Source of the DNA: Bradyrhizobium sp. WBAH42
GTDB lineage: Bacteria > Pseudomonadota > Alphaproteobacteria > Rhizobiales > Xanthobacteraceae
Reading direction: 5' to 3'
Assembly: GCF_024585265.1 (NCBI RefSeq)
Contig: NZ_CP036533.1
Span: forward strand, 2,303,001-2,367,000
DNA length: 64,000 nt
The position numbers were made by a program, and so were the translations under genes. Positions 44,379 through 53,411 of this stretch are shown here, in pieces. How positions within the stretch are numbered: the first letter of the stretch is position 1; each line of letters opens with the position of its first letter. Below the pieces are notes generated by a model. It was not told the DNA's origin and searched no databases. It saw only the letters and a list, made by a program, of their open reading frames with translations.

Positions 44379-45308
44379 TTACGGCAACCCCCGCGCCTCG
44401 AGCTGATGCACCAGCAGCAGCGTCGGCTCCGCGAGACTGTCGCCGGAGCCATCGAGGCCGAAGGCGCTCGCGATGCCGTCGCGGCTGCGCAGCAGCGTGC
44501 TGCGCGGGCAATGGCCGGCGCCGCACAGCGTCTTCTTCAGGGTCTCGCCCTGCGCCACGAGACCGGCGGAATCGTCCGCGGCCCAGGCCAGCACGATCGG
44601 CACGTCGACATTGAGGATGCCGGGGAACACCGAGCGTTTATCGTACTGGGTGGCATCACCGCCGAGATAGGCCTTCTCGCTGTCGCTGGCGTCCTTGCCG
44701 GCGCGGTAGACCCCGGACACCAGCACCACGCCGGCGACGTCGGCGCCGGCGGTCTGCAGCTCCGGATGCGCCAGCAGGGTGGCGACGTGGAAGGCGCCGG
44801 CGCCGTAGCCGACCGCGACGATTTCGCGGGCATCGCCGTTGAAGAGATCGATATTGCCGTGGACCCAGGACAGCGCCGCCGCCACATCGGACGCGCCGGC
44901 CGGCCAGGTCGCCGCGGGTGCCAGGCGATAATTGACCCGGACCCCGATCATGCCGTTGCGCGCGGCAAAGCACATGGCCTGATCCTGGATCTGGCGCGAC
45001 AGCTCCGGCGCTCCGCGGTCGCCGGTGAAGGTGTCACCCGCCACGAACACCAGCACCGGCCGCGGCGTATCGGCCTTGGTCGCGCTGGCCGCGACATCGA
45101 GCACGTTGGCCTCGCTCTCGCCATAGCGCAGGCCGCGCGAGAAGGTCACCTGCTCGCACAGCCGCGCGGTGCCGCCGGCGGTGGTGTCGGAATCGGTGAG
45201 GCCCACTTGCACGAGATCGGAGGGCGGCGGGAGCCGGCCCGGCACCGGTGCGTGCGCGGAGGCCGCGGTCATGGTCAGAAACAGGAAAAATGTCAGATAG
45301 TTCTTCAT
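44379..45308 (-). CDS. Secreted alpha/beta-hydrolase-fold protein lacking the catalytic triad
   Basis: A 309-residue exported protein, signal peptide residues 1-20 (MKNYLTFFLFLTMTAASAHA). The fold follows esterases of the HSL/BD-FAE type: VTFSRGLRYGESEANVLDVA, PRPVLVFVAGDTFTGDRGAPE and IGVRVNYRLAPAATWPAGASDVAAALSWV. However, the nucleophile motif G-x-S-x-G reads GYGAG (residues 167-171, Gly in place of Ser), the HGGG-like oxyanion motif reads VAGDTF, and the expected His region reads SRDGIAS. Only the Asp (AADDSAG) is kept. It is probably a non-hydrolytic member, perhaps a binding protein. The codons are clear in the DNA (GGC at the Ser position). The start ATG is at 45308. Confidence 0.78.
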   Translation of the reverse strand: MKNYLTFFLFLTMTAASAHAPVPGRLPPPSDLVQVGLTDSDTTAGGTARLCEQVTFSRGLRYGESEANVLDVAASATKADTPRPVLVFVAGDTFTGDRGAPELSRQIQDQAMCFAARNGMIGVRVNYRLAPAATWPAGASDVAAALSWVHGNIDLFNGDAREIVAVGYGAGAFHVATLLAHPELQTAGADVAGVVLVSGVYRAGKDASDSEKAYLGGDATQYDKRSVFPGILNVDVPIVLAWAADDSAGLVAQGETLKKTLCGAGHCPRSTLLRSRDGIASAFGLDGSGDSLAEPTLLLVHQLEARGLP

Positions 45309-45544
45309 GGGTGTGGCGGCCTTGCGGGACTCGTCTTGGCTCGCAGATATGGCCCGTCTTTTCAATTCGTCTCATTAGTCCGCCGGCCTTGAGGCGAATT
45401 CGCGGCGCCTTGGCCGACACCGCGCGCAGCCGCCGTTTTATCCCGATCCGTCAAGCCGTTGTCCGGCGCCGCCGAGGCTCGCGCCGGATCTGGCGTTCTA
45501 CTGTGCATGGGGTTGTTTTCGCAGTTTTTGTTTTGGACGGCCCG

Positions 45545-46123
45545 TCAGGCCCGCTTCATCGTCCGGAAGGTGATGGAGTAGCGAGGCGCCGCGACCGGCG
45601 GGATGCTGTGCTCCCATTGCGACCGCGCCTCGCCGTCCATCATGTAGAGCGAGCGCGGCAGGGTCGCGAGCGTGTGGCGCTCCCACTTCTTGCCCCTGCG
45701 CCGGCGGAAGCGGAAAGCGCAAGGCGAGCCCAGCGACAGGCCGAGCACCTTGTCGAAATGCGGCTTGTCGCGATGCCAGCCGATGCCGACGCCGACCTCG
45801 TATTCGGTGCACAGCACCTGCCGGACGCTGCCCTCCGGCAGCCCCGCCCAGGCCTCGACCTGGCGCGCGACCGGCCGCACCCAGTCCGGGATCGGATCGG
45901 CCTCGGCTAGAAGCTGCAGCGTGTAGTCGTAGCGATAGCCGAACGACGCCACCCGGCGGTTGCCCTCGAACGCGCCGAACTGAAAGCGCTGGAGCGGCAA
46001 TGCTGCGATGCGGCCGATCAGATCCTGCTCGGTGACACGATCGATAAAATCGTCCGTGTAGCGAAGGCCGGCCGGGCCTTCCTGCGGGTCGGCGAACAAA
46101 CCTAGCTGCGTCATGCCTCGCAT
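45545..46123 (-). CDS. alkB: AlkB-type Fe(II)/2-oxoglutarate dioxygenase
   Basis: A 192-residue DNA/RNA alkylation-repair dioxygenase. The iron ligands are His and Asp of GWHRDKP and the distal His of WEHSIPP, and 2-oxoglutarate is held by the Arg residues of the final RYSITFRTM. The N-terminal region has FGYRYDYTLQ, part of the substrate-binding lid, and the size matches bacterial AlkB homologues of the short class. Start ATG 46123 or 46114 (three codons downstream) are both possible; the ribosome sites are weak for each. It is divergent from the small 46-residue gene. Regulation by an Ada-type site is not visible. Confidence 0.9.
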   Translation of the reverse strand: MRGMTQLGLFADPQEGPAGLRYTDDFIDRVTEQDLIGRIAALPLQRFQFGAFEGNRRVASFGYRYDYTLQLLAEADPIPDWVRPVARQVEAWAGLPEGSVRQVLCTEYEVGVGIGWHRDKPHFDKVLGLSLGSPCAFRFRRRRGKKWERHTLATLPRSLYMMDGEARSQWEHSIPPVAAPRYSITFRTMKRA

Positions 46124-46193
46124 TTCCGTGATGGAACCTCTTTGCGGCTGATGCGACTTATCTATGACGCGGGAAGAAACGTGCGAGGCTGTC

Positions 46194-46334
46194 ATGGCAG
46201 AGAAGCATACCGCCGATCCGGTTGAGATCATGCGGGCGACCGGTCATCCTGAGCTGGAATACGCGGCCGGCTGGACCATCGCCGGTCTCGTCACCATCGG
46301 CACCATCGTCGCCGCCTGGGTCTTTGCAATCTAG
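46194..46334 (+). CDS. 46-residue membrane peptide
   Basis: An ATG with GAGGC upstream opens a 46-codon frame: a charged N-terminus (MAEKHTADPVEIMRATGH), then one hydrophobic helix (about residues 26-46, AGWTIAGLVTIGTIVAAWVF). It is a likely single-span membrane peptide. Its TAG stop (46332-46334) and the TAG stop of the convergent sensor kinase share the palindrome CTAG at 46331-46334, so the two genes end against each other. Coding character is consistent with the genome but short. No family is recognised. Confidence 0.5.
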   Translation: MAEKHTADPVEIMRATGHPELEYAAGWTIAGLVTIGTIVAAWVFAI

Positions 46335-47917
46335 GCAACCGGAAACTGGAGTTCGAAGGCGGCCCCTTCGTCGGTCGGCTTCAGCCTGATCGAGCCGCCA
46401 TGGCTCGCCATTACCGCGCGCGCGATCGCCAGCCCCATGCCGGTGCCGCCCTGGTCGCGGCGGGTGGTGAAGAACGCATCAAAGATCCTGTCGCGGTTCG
46501 GCGCCGAGATCGGCTCGCCGTCATTGCTGACCGTCACGAGCACGGTCGTCCGCGCGTCGACCGCCTCCAGCCTGATCGTCCCGGCCTTGTGCCGCACCGC
46601 ATTGTCGGCGATGTGTGACAGCACGATCAGCGCCTTCTCCGAGGACATGCCGATCGCCCGGTCGAGGCTGCCGCTGGCCTCGATCGCGCTTGCCGGAAAC
46701 CGGTTCCTGAGATCGGCGATCACGGGCGCCAGCTCGGTGCGCTCGTTCTGCGGCAGGCTCTCGGCGCGGGCGAGCTCGCGCAATCGCTGTGCCATCGCCT
46801 CCAGCCGTTGGGTATCCGACAGGATGTTGGCGATGAAGGTCTTCTGCTCGGCCGGCGTCAGGCCCTCGGCCTTGCCTTGAACCGAATCCTGCAACAGCTC
46901 GGCCGCGCCCTTGATCGAGGTCAGCGGCGATTTCAGCTCGTGGGTGAGATGGGCCGAGAAGGTCGCGATATAGTCGGAGCGCCGCGCCAGCTGCTCGGCC
47001 ATGCCGAGAAAGCTGTGCGAGAGCTGGGCGAACTCGCGCGTGCCGTAATGTTTCAGCGGCTGGAATGCCTCGCGGTCGCCGCGGCCGATTCTGGCGGCGC
47101 GGTCGATCAGCTCGCGCATCGGCAGCGTGATGGTGCGCGAGAACACGAGGCCGATCGCGATCGTGCCGAGGATGACGGCAAGGCCGGCCAGCACGAACTT
47201 GGCCCGCTCCTGGTAGAGATGGTCGAAGATGTTGCTCGGCGTCCGCGTCGTGTAGATCACCCCGGCGACGCGGTTGTTGACGATCACGGGCATCGCCGAG
47301 AACACGTGCACGCCGAGGCCGCGGCTGAAGGAATAGATCGGCGGCGGCGGCTTGTCCGGCACGCGGTTGCGTAAAGTCGCGCGGTATTGCCCGTGCAGGG
47401 CGTCCGAGACTTCCTCGATATGGGCGAGCGACTGGCCGACCTCCTGCCGCCCGGCAATCACCACGCCCTGGGGATCGAGGATGCGAAAGCCGGCCAGCGT
47501 CACCTTCTGGGTCTCGCGGATGATCGGCGTCAGCCTGGCGCCGATCTCGACATAGGCTGCTTGCGCCGGCTTGGGCGCGGGCAGCGCATCGGGCCGCCGC
47601 CGCAGGAGGTCGTTCGCGGTGAGGTCGAGCGCGGGGCGGATCGGCGTGACCTGGTCGCCGGGATCGGGCAGCACGCCCGGCGGCACCTCGGCGCCCAGCA
47701 TGAGGCCGCCGTCGAGCCTTGCCGCGACCTCCTGCGCATAGATCGTCGCCAGCACGCGGCTCTGGGCGATCAGCTCGGCCTGGGTCTGGCGGATCAGCTG
47801 GTTGTCGTAGAGACGGAAGAAGAACAGGCCGACCAGCGGCAATATCCCGACCGTCGCCAGCACCGTGAAGATCACGAGGGTGAGCGAGGGCCGCCATTTG
47901 TCGGGCGCAGCGCTCAT
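46331..47917 (-). CDS. Membrane sensor histidine kinase (CreC-like)
   Basis: A 528-residue kinase. A first transmembrane helix lies at residues 13-36, a periplasmic sensor domain of about 200 residues follows, and the second helix is at 240-262. Then come HAMP (about 260-313), the dimerisation domain with phospho-acceptor His326 in SAHLTHELKSPLTSIKGAAELL, and the ATPase domain with the N box (SHIADNAVRH), the FDAFFTTR F box and the GGTGMGLAIARAV G box. The sensor half has long Pro/Arg stretches and the Tyr/Phe-rich LGVHVFSAMPVIVNNRVAGVIY of CreC-like sensors. Its start overlaps the regulator stop by 4 bp (ATGA), so the pair is coupled. The signal is unknown. Confidence 0.92.
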   Translation of the reverse strand: MSAAPDKWRPSLTLVIFTVLATVGILPLVGLFFFRLYDNQLIRQTQAELIAQSRVLATIYAQEVAARLDGGLMLGAEVPPGVLPDPGDQVTPIRPALDLTANDLLRRRPDALPAPKPAQAAYVEIGARLTPIIRETQKVTLAGFRILDPQGVVIAGRQEVGQSLAHIEEVSDALHGQYRATLRNRVPDKPPPPIYSFSRGLGVHVFSAMPVIVNNRVAGVIYTTRTPSNIFDHLYQERAKFVLAGLAVILGTIAIGLVFSRTITLPMRELIDRAARIGRGDREAFQPLKHYGTREFAQLSHSFLGMAEQLARRSDYIATFSAHLTHELKSPLTSIKGAAELLQDSVQGKAEGLTPAEQKTFIANILSDTQRLEAMAQRLRELARAESLPQNERTELAPVIADLRNRFPASAIEASGSLDRAIGMSSEKALIVLSHIADNAVRHKAGTIRLEAVDARTTVLVTVSNDGEPISAPNRDRIFDAFFTTRRDQGGTGMGLAIARAVMASHGGSIRLKPTDEGAAFELQFPVA

Positions 47918-48618
47918 GCCTCTTTCTCGCAGCGGCCGAGCTTGAAGCCGACGCCGTGGATCGTCTCGATCACGTTGTCGCAGGAAAGCGCCGCCAGCTT
48001 GGCGCGGATGTTGCGGATGTGGCTGTCGATGGTGCGGTCGGAGACCTGGATGTTGAGCTGATAGGCCGCGCGCATCAGCTGCTCGCGGTTGAACACCGAT
48101 GTCGGCCGGGTCAGGAATGCGCGCAGGATGCCGAACTCGATCGCGGTCAGCTTCAGCGGCGTGCCGGCGAAGGTTGCGACGTGCTGCTCGGGATCGATCA
48201 GCAGGCCGCCTTGCGCCAGCGCGGTGGGCCCGGCCTTGGCCTCGCCATTGCGTGGGCTGAGGCGGCGCAGGATGACATTGACCCGCGCCACCAGCTCGCG
48301 CGGGCTGAATGGCTTCGTCACGTAATCGTCGCCGCCGATCTCGAGGCCGAGGATGCGGTCGATCTCCTCATCGCGCGCCGACAGGAACAGGATCGGCACG
48401 TCGGAGCCCTTGCGGATCTCGCGGCAGACGTCGAGGCCGTCGAACTCGGGCATGCCGATGTCGAGCACGATGAGGTCGGGTCTGTCGGCGGCAAAGCGGA
48501 GAAGCGCCTCCTTGCCGTCGCGCGCCTCGATCACGTCCATGCCGGCCTTCTTCAGGGCGACGCGGATGACCTCGCGGATATGGCCCTCGTCGTCGACGAT
48601 GAGAATGCGATGCGCCAA
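47914..48618 (-). CDS. OmpR-family response regulator (CreB-like)
   Basis: A 234-residue transcription factor. The receiver domain (1-120) has Asp53 as phospho-acceptor in IVLDIGMPEFDG, with Lys in YVTKPFS. The C-terminal winged helix follows: LTAIEFGILRAFLTRPTSVFNREQLMRAAY and the wing SDRTIDSHIRNIRAKL. The gene lies upstream of the kinase with a 4-bp overlap and 12 bp after the DUF4173 gene stop, so DUF4173, regulator and kinase form one minus-strand operon. By position the membrane protein may be involved in sensing, which is inferred. The start ATG is at 48618. Confidence 0.94.
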   Translation of the reverse strand: MAHRILIVDDEGHIREVIRVALKKAGMDVIEARDGKEALLRFAADRPDLIVLDIGMPEFDGLDVCREIRKGSDVPILFLSARDEEIDRILGLEIGGDDYVTKPFSPRELVARVNVILRRLSPRNGEAKAGPTALAQGGLLIDPEQHVATFAGTPLKLTAIEFGILRAFLTRPTSVFNREQLMRAAYQLNIQVSDRTIDSHIRNIRAKLAALSCDNVIETIHGVGFKLGRCEKEA

Positions 48619-48630
48619 GAAACTCTCCGC

Positions 48631-50133
48631 TCACCCCGCCGGCTGATTGCCGGGCTGCACCTTGACCTGAGCGTCGAGCCGGCGCTGCAGCCGCCAGCTC
48701 CGGAAACCCCAGGCCCGCCAGGCGAGGTCCTGCCGTTGACTTTCTACAAGCCGATCTCGACGTCCCGCAAGACAGTAGTCGCCGCCGCGAAGCGCAATGA
48801 CCTTGTCGATCGCAGGCAGCGCCTGCGGCCCGAGCGTGAGGAGGTAGTTGGCATCGATCTTCACGCCGTTCCCTCCCATTTCGCTGCTGTGCTTCAGATT
48901 ATAGTCGGCAATGAATGCATCGAAGTTCACCAGCGAGACACTATAGAGCACGATCGTTAATGCGATCAGGTTGGCGCAGACGAGCCACCGGTTGGACCGG
49001 TTGAGCGCGATGCGGGCGACGATCAGGATCAGTCCTAGCGCCACCAGGCCCATCCAGATGAAGGCCGCGATGCGCCAGTAGGTCAGCATGTAGATGCCGA
49101 CGTAGAGATCGAGCCGCAGAATGGAGGACGCGACCAGCAGCACGTTCTGCCCGACCCAGACATAGACCAGCGGCCGGATCTCCGTCGATTTCTCCGCCGG
49201 CCCGCCCGGGCGCATTGCCACCAGCACGAAGGCAGCAGCGAGCAGGGCGGTTACGATCAGCGGATAGGCACCGCGATGGGCGTAAGTCGCATAAGTCATG
49301 TTGTCGGGCAGCGCCACGTGCCCCCAGAGATAGATGCCGTCGAGAATGGACTGCGCCGCAAACAGCAGGTTGAACAGGATCAGCGAGCGCAGGATGGTGG
49401 AGGGGCCGAGAAACTCTGCCGAGACCATGGGCGGCAGCGGCGGTGGCACAGGGCCGTCGACCCCGGTGGTGGTGACCATCGTCTTGCGCCGCCAGCGCAC
49501 ATGGATGAAGGGCCAGACCAGGGCCAGCATCATGGTCCAGAACAGAACGCGCCACGTGTTGACATATTCGAGGATGACTTTGGGATTAAGCAGGGACACC
49601 CATTGCTCGATCACCGGATTGGCCGCGGCGAACAGTGCGACGAAGACGGTGCCGAGTGCCGCCGGCATCAGCCAGAGCGCGACGCCGCGGGTGAACGCCG
49701 ACATGTTGAAGACCTGGGGCGCGTCGAGGAAGAACCTGAAGGGGCCAAGCAGGAGAAGATTGCGCAGCGCGCGGGCGCGGTCGGTGAGCTCGGTCGTATC
49801 AGGATTGGTCGCAAGCAACAGCGCGATCGTCAGCGACGCGACGAGGATCAGGAAGGACAGCGTGTTGAGCTCCTCCACGGCGGGGACGACGCCGAGCGTG
49901 AGGATCGCGCCGCCGATCGCCGCACGCCTGAAGTCCAGGGCCGCATGATTGAACAGCACCGACACGCAGGCGGTCGCGATCGCAAACAGCGTCAGCGACA
50001 GCCCGATCCGCTGGCCGTAGAACAGCCAGTCGGCGAGCGCGGCCAGCAGCAGCGCCATTGCAAGCTTGGCCGACAGCGCAGAAGGCCTGATAGGCTGGAT
50101 GTCCGTCGTCGATGTCGAAGCCAGGCTCGTCAT
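48631..50133 (-). CDS. DUF4173 (DUF4153-like) polytopic membrane protein
   Basis: A 500-residue protein with about eleven hydrophobic segments. The N-terminal segment LAMALLLAALADWLFYGQRIGLSLTLFAIA is typical of DUF4173, as are ARALRNLLLLGPFRFFLDAP and LYVGIYMLTYWRIAAFIWMGLVALGLILIVARI. The C-terminus is a long cytoplasmic tail rich in Arg (RRDRLVESQRQD), ending near 48631. The family's function is unknown; members are often beside two-component systems, as here. Start ATG 50133 is chosen because the frame upstream loses hydrophobic character. It is divergent from the GH3 gene, with 187 bp between the starts. Confidence 0.82.
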   Translation of the reverse strand: MTSLASTSTTDIQPIRPSALSAKLAMALLLAALADWLFYGQRIGLSLTLFAIATACVSVLFNHAALDFRRAAIGGAILTLGVVPAVEELNTLSFLILVASLTIALLLATNPDTTELTDRARALRNLLLLGPFRFFLDAPQVFNMSAFTRGVALWLMPAALGTVFVALFAAANPVIEQWVSLLNPKVILEYVNTWRVLFWTMMLALVWPFIHVRWRRKTMVTTTGVDGPVPPPLPPMVSAEFLGPSTILRSLILFNLLFAAQSILDGIYLWGHVALPDNMTYATYAHRGAYPLIVTALLAAAFVLVAMRPGGPAEKSTEIRPLVYVWVGQNVLLVASSILRLDLYVGIYMLTYWRIAAFIWMGLVALGLILIVARIALNRSNRWLVCANLIALTIVLYSVSLVNFDAFIADYNLKHSSEMGGNGVKIDANYLLTLGPQALPAIDKVIALRGGDYCLAGRRDRLVESQRQDLAWRAWGFRSWRLQRRLDAQVKVQPGNQPAG

Positions 50134-50320
50134 GTCCAGAAAGTCTCCGTGAATGGTGGCATCACGAACTCTGAACGGCGTTTGCGCAGAAGCCGCGGCC
50201 ATCGTCTGCACGGTTTCAGGAGTCTTTTGCAGTTTTCGTGCAGGCGCGATTTTGGCCCTCGCGCGGCGCGAAGTGCTTTGATAGGTGCGAAGCATCATCG
50301 CTTTTCGCAAGTGACGCATC

Positions 50321-51664
50321 ATGCAATTGCTCAACCGCATCGGTCTCATCCTGCTCTGGCTCGCCGCGCCGTTCGTTGCATTTCTGGCCGCGAACAAGAA
50401 CGATCCGTATCTGCTCGTGCTGCGCGGCGCCGGAAACGTCGCTCTTGTCGTCGCAAGCATCGCAATCGTCGTTCTCTTGCTGCGCAGAGGCCGCTGGCGC
50501 ACCTTGGCCGGCAAGGCGCTCGTCATGCTCTGGTGCTTGCCGCCTGTCTTGATGTCCGCCGCGCATCTGAAGTTCGAGCTGCGCAAGCACGACGTTCTCG
50601 GCGCCAGCGCCGTCGAGGCGCGGCAGCTCGGGCCCCACTTCATGGTCGGCTATTCCTCTTTTTCCGAGGTGGCGCGTCTTGCCGGGCAGGGCCTGATCGG
50701 CGGCGTCTACGTCACCCGGCACAATATCCGCGGCCGCACCATCGAGGCGCTGCGGGCCGAGATCGCGGCGCTCCAGGATCTCAGACGGGCAGCCGGCCTG
50801 CCGCCGCTGGTCGTCGCCGCCGATCAGGAAGGCGGCATCGTCGGGCATCTTGCACCGCCGCTGACGAAGGTGCCGGCGCTGGCGACGCTGACGGGGCTCG
50901 CCCCCGACGATCAGCAGGCCAAAGCCGAAGAGTTCGGCCGCATTCACGGCCGCGAGCTCGCGCAAGTCGGCGTCAACCTCAATCTCGCCCCGGTGCTCGA
51001 CCTCAAGCCGCCGGCGCGGCGCAACCGTCTCGATTTCCACACCCTGATCGGCCAGCGCGCGATTGCGACCGATCCCGCCGTCGTCAGCACCATCGCGAGC
51101 GCCTATGTGCGCGGGCTGGAGGAGTCTGGCGTCGGCGCCACGCTCAAGCATTTTCCCGGCATCGGCCGCGTCCGCACCGACACGCATCATTTCAGCGCCA
51201 ATCTCGACACGCCGGTGAAGGAGCTGGAGGCAGCCGACTGGCGCCCGTTCCGCGAGGTGCTGTCGCATTCGCGCAGCGCGCTCATGGTCGGCCACGTCAC
51301 GCTCACCGCCGTCGATCCCGATCGCGCCGCCTCGCATTCGAAGCGCGTCGTCGATGGGATCATTCGCGGGACGTGGGGCTACCAGGGCGTGGTGATGACC
51401 GACGACCTCGTGATGGGCGCGATCTACCAGAACGACGTCTGCAAGGCCGTGGTCGAGGCGGTCAATGCCGGCGTCGATCTGTTGCTGGTCGCCTATGACG
51501 GCGCGCAGTTCTACCGGGTCTTTGCCTGCGCCCTGCAAGGATCGCGACAGGGCAGGCTCGATGCGGCGATGCTGCATGCGAGCGCGGCGCGCCTGGAGCG
51601 CGGCTTTTCGACCGCGCAGGCGCGAGCTGCCTCACGCACCGTCAGCGTCGCCCGGCGGAACTAG
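50321..51664 (+). CDS. Glycoside hydrolase family 3, NagZ-like, with three N-terminal transmembrane helices
   Basis: A 447-residue protein with hydrophobic helices at about 5-24, 35-55 and 62-82, then a GH3 (beta/alpha)8 domain. Signatures are VVAADQEGG, VNLNLAPVLDL, LKHFPGIGRVRTDTHH (NagZ has KHFPGHG then DSH; Gly-His-Gly reads Gly-Ile-Gly here but the DxHH loop with the acid/base His is kept), and GVVMTDDLVMGAI with the nucleophile Asp. This matches beta-N-acetylglucosaminidases used in peptidoglycan recycling, but the membrane anchors would put the enzyme on one membrane face rather than free in the cytoplasm. Its TAG stop overlaps the convergent binding-protein stop in a shared CTAG. Confidence 0.83.
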   Translation: MQLLNRIGLILLWLAAPFVAFLAANKNDPYLLVLRGAGNVALVVASIAIVVLLLRRGRWRTLAGKALVMLWCLPPVLMSAAHLKFELRKHDVLGASAVEARQLGPHFMVGYSSFSEVARLAGQGLIGGVYVTRHNIRGRTIEALRAEIAALQDLRRAAGLPPLVVAADQEGGIVGHLAPPLTKVPALATLTGLAPDDQQAKAEEFGRIHGRELAQVGVNLNLAPVLDLKPPARRNRLDFHTLIGQRAIATDPAVVSTIASAYVRGLEESGVGATLKHFPGIGRVRTDTHHFSANLDTPVKELEAADWRPFREVLSHSRSALMVGHVTLTAVDPDRAASHSKRVVDGIIRGTWGYQGVVMTDDLVMGAIYQNDVCKAVVEAVNAGVDLLLVAYDGAQFYRVFACALQGSRQGRLDAAMLHASAARLERGFSTAQARAASRTVSVARRN

Positions 51665-53283
51665 CCTTTTGCGAACTGGCGGTAGTCCGGCTCGCGGTGA
51701 AACCAGAATTCGTAGCCGGAGACACCCTTTTGCATGGCAACGTCGTGGATCGGCTGGTTAAGCGGAACGACGGGAACGTCGCGCATGCAGAGCGCGATGA
51801 AATCCTTCACGCACCTGTCGTATTCCGCGGTATCGGTGGTGAAGCGCGCCTTGTCGATCAGGGCGTCCATCTCCTTGTTCTTGTAGGAGGAGATGTTGAA
51901 GATCGAGTTGTTGCCGTGGAAATTCCAGTAGAAGTAATATTCGGGATAATCGAGCCAGCCGCTGAAGCGGTTGAGCGCGAGAGGCAGTTCCTTCTTGTTC
52001 AGCGTCGTGCGCCAGTTCGCGCCGGGAATTTTCTCGATCGAAGCCTTGATGCCGATCTTGGCGAGGCTCTCCTGGATCAGGATCGCGGCCGGCTCGCCGA
52101 CGGTGGCGGTGCCGGTGTCGAGCGACAGCGTGGTCTCCAGGCCGGATTCGAAGCCTGCTTCCTTCAGCAGAGCCTTGGCCTTGTCGAGATCGGTGACGTA
52201 AGGAAATGGCTGCGGCCAGACCGGCTTTGAGACCTCGGCCGCGCCGCCATACATGGGAACGGCGCGCCCGAAGAAGGCGCTGGTTTGGATCTGCTCGTAG
52301 GGCATGGCCCAGGCGATGGCCTGGCGCAGCTTGACATTGTCGAACGGCGGCTTGGCGGTGTTCAGCGCGACGTACCAGAGCGCGTTCGGGATCGGCACGC
52401 CCGAGACCTTGACCTTGCCCTCCCTGATGATCTGCTCGAAATCGCGCGGCGCAAAGCCGCTGGAGATATCCGCATCGCCACGCTCCAGCATGGCGCGGCG
52501 GGTGCCGGCGGAAGGAACGTCGCGTGCGATCACGCGCTTCACCTTCGGCAGCGGCCCGCTCTTCCAGTCGTCGAAGCGCGTCAGCACGGTCTCGCTGCCC
52601 GGCTTCCAGCTCTCGATCTTGTAAGCGCCGCCGCCGGCCTCGTTGTTCTTCAGCCAGGCCAGCGCCCACGGGTCTTCCGGAGTCGCGTTCTTCTTGGCGA
52701 GCTCGGAATTGATGATGAAGGGCACGACGACGGCGACGTTGAACAGCAGCATCTTGTCCTTGCGGACATAGTCGATGCGGAAAGTGTGGTCGTCGACCAC
52801 CACGAACTGTTCCGGCTTCTCCAGCGACCCCGCCGACATCTGGAAGGTCGGAAAGCCACCGACCTTCACGGCGCGGTCGAACGACCATTTGACGTCCTTG
52901 GCGGTGACAGGCGAACCGTCGTGGAATTTGGCATCCTTGCGAAGTTTGAAGGTGCAGGACATGCCGTCGGCCGCGACCTCCCAGCTCTCGGCGAGCTCGG
53001 GCGCGAGCTTCTCGCGGTCATACGACAGCGTGCCGTCCGGCAGCGTCTTGGAGGCGTAGGTGAGCAGACGGTCGTAGCAATTCCAGGACAGGCCGTTCAC
53101 GGTCTGGTTGGAGCCGACGCCCTGCATGTCCAGCGAGTTCGGCCCGAGCTCCTGCACCACCAGCAGCGTCTCAGCTCGCCCCTGTGCCCAGGCGAGGCAT
53201 GGAGCAAATGCTGTCATACCGGCGACACCGAGGCCTCCGAGCACGACGCTGCGGCGGTTCAAATCGAGGGGTGAAACGCTCAA
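51661..53283 (-). CDS. Orphan family-5 (dipeptide/nickel-type) ABC substrate-binding protein
   Basis: A 540-residue exported binding protein. The likely start is TTG 53283: AGGAGG lies 5 nt upstream (complement of 53289-53294), while ATG 53313 lacks a site. From there the Tat-like signal NRRSVVLGGLGVAG is followed by AWAQG and the SBP_bac_5 pattern LAPELAESWEVAADGMSCTFKLRKDAKFHDGSPVTAKDVKWSF. The C-terminal lobe has LRQAIAWAMPYEQI and WNFHGNNSIFN. It would bind an oligopeptide or similar ligand. No dppBCDF-type genes are next to it. Its stop shares CTAG with the GH3 gene stop. Confidence 0.9.
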   Translation of the reverse strand: MSVSPLDLNRRSVVLGGLGVAGMTAFAPCLAWAQGRAETLLVVQELGPNSLDMQGVGSNQTVNGLSWNCYDRLLTYASKTLPDGTLSYDREKLAPELAESWEVAADGMSCTFKLRKDAKFHDGSPVTAKDVKWSFDRAVKVGGFPTFQMSAGSLEKPEQFVVVDDHTFRIDYVRKDKMLLFNVAVVVPFIINSELAKKNATPEDPWALAWLKNNEAGGGAYKIESWKPGSETVLTRFDDWKSGPLPKVKRVIARDVPSAGTRRAMLERGDADISSGFAPRDFEQIIREGKVKVSGVPIPNALWYVALNTAKPPFDNVKLRQAIAWAMPYEQIQTSAFFGRAVPMYGGAAEVSKPVWPQPFPYVTDLDKAKALLKEAGFESGLETTLSLDTGTATVGEPAAILIQESLAKIGIKASIEKIPGANWRTTLNKKELPLALNRFSGWLDYPEYYFYWNFHGNNSIFNISSYKNKEMDALIDKARFTTDTAEYDRCVKDFIALCMRDVPVVPLNQPIHDVAMQKGVSGYEFWFHREPDYRQFAKG

Positions 53284-53411
53284 GGGTACCTCCTGTCCGG
53301 AATTGTCCGGCATCGAGAGGCAAGGTGTATGCCACAGGCAGGACGTGCCAAGCCGCACCGCAAAGGCGCGAGACGGCTTGGGTTCGACCGGATACGCGCT
53401 GCGCGATCGGC

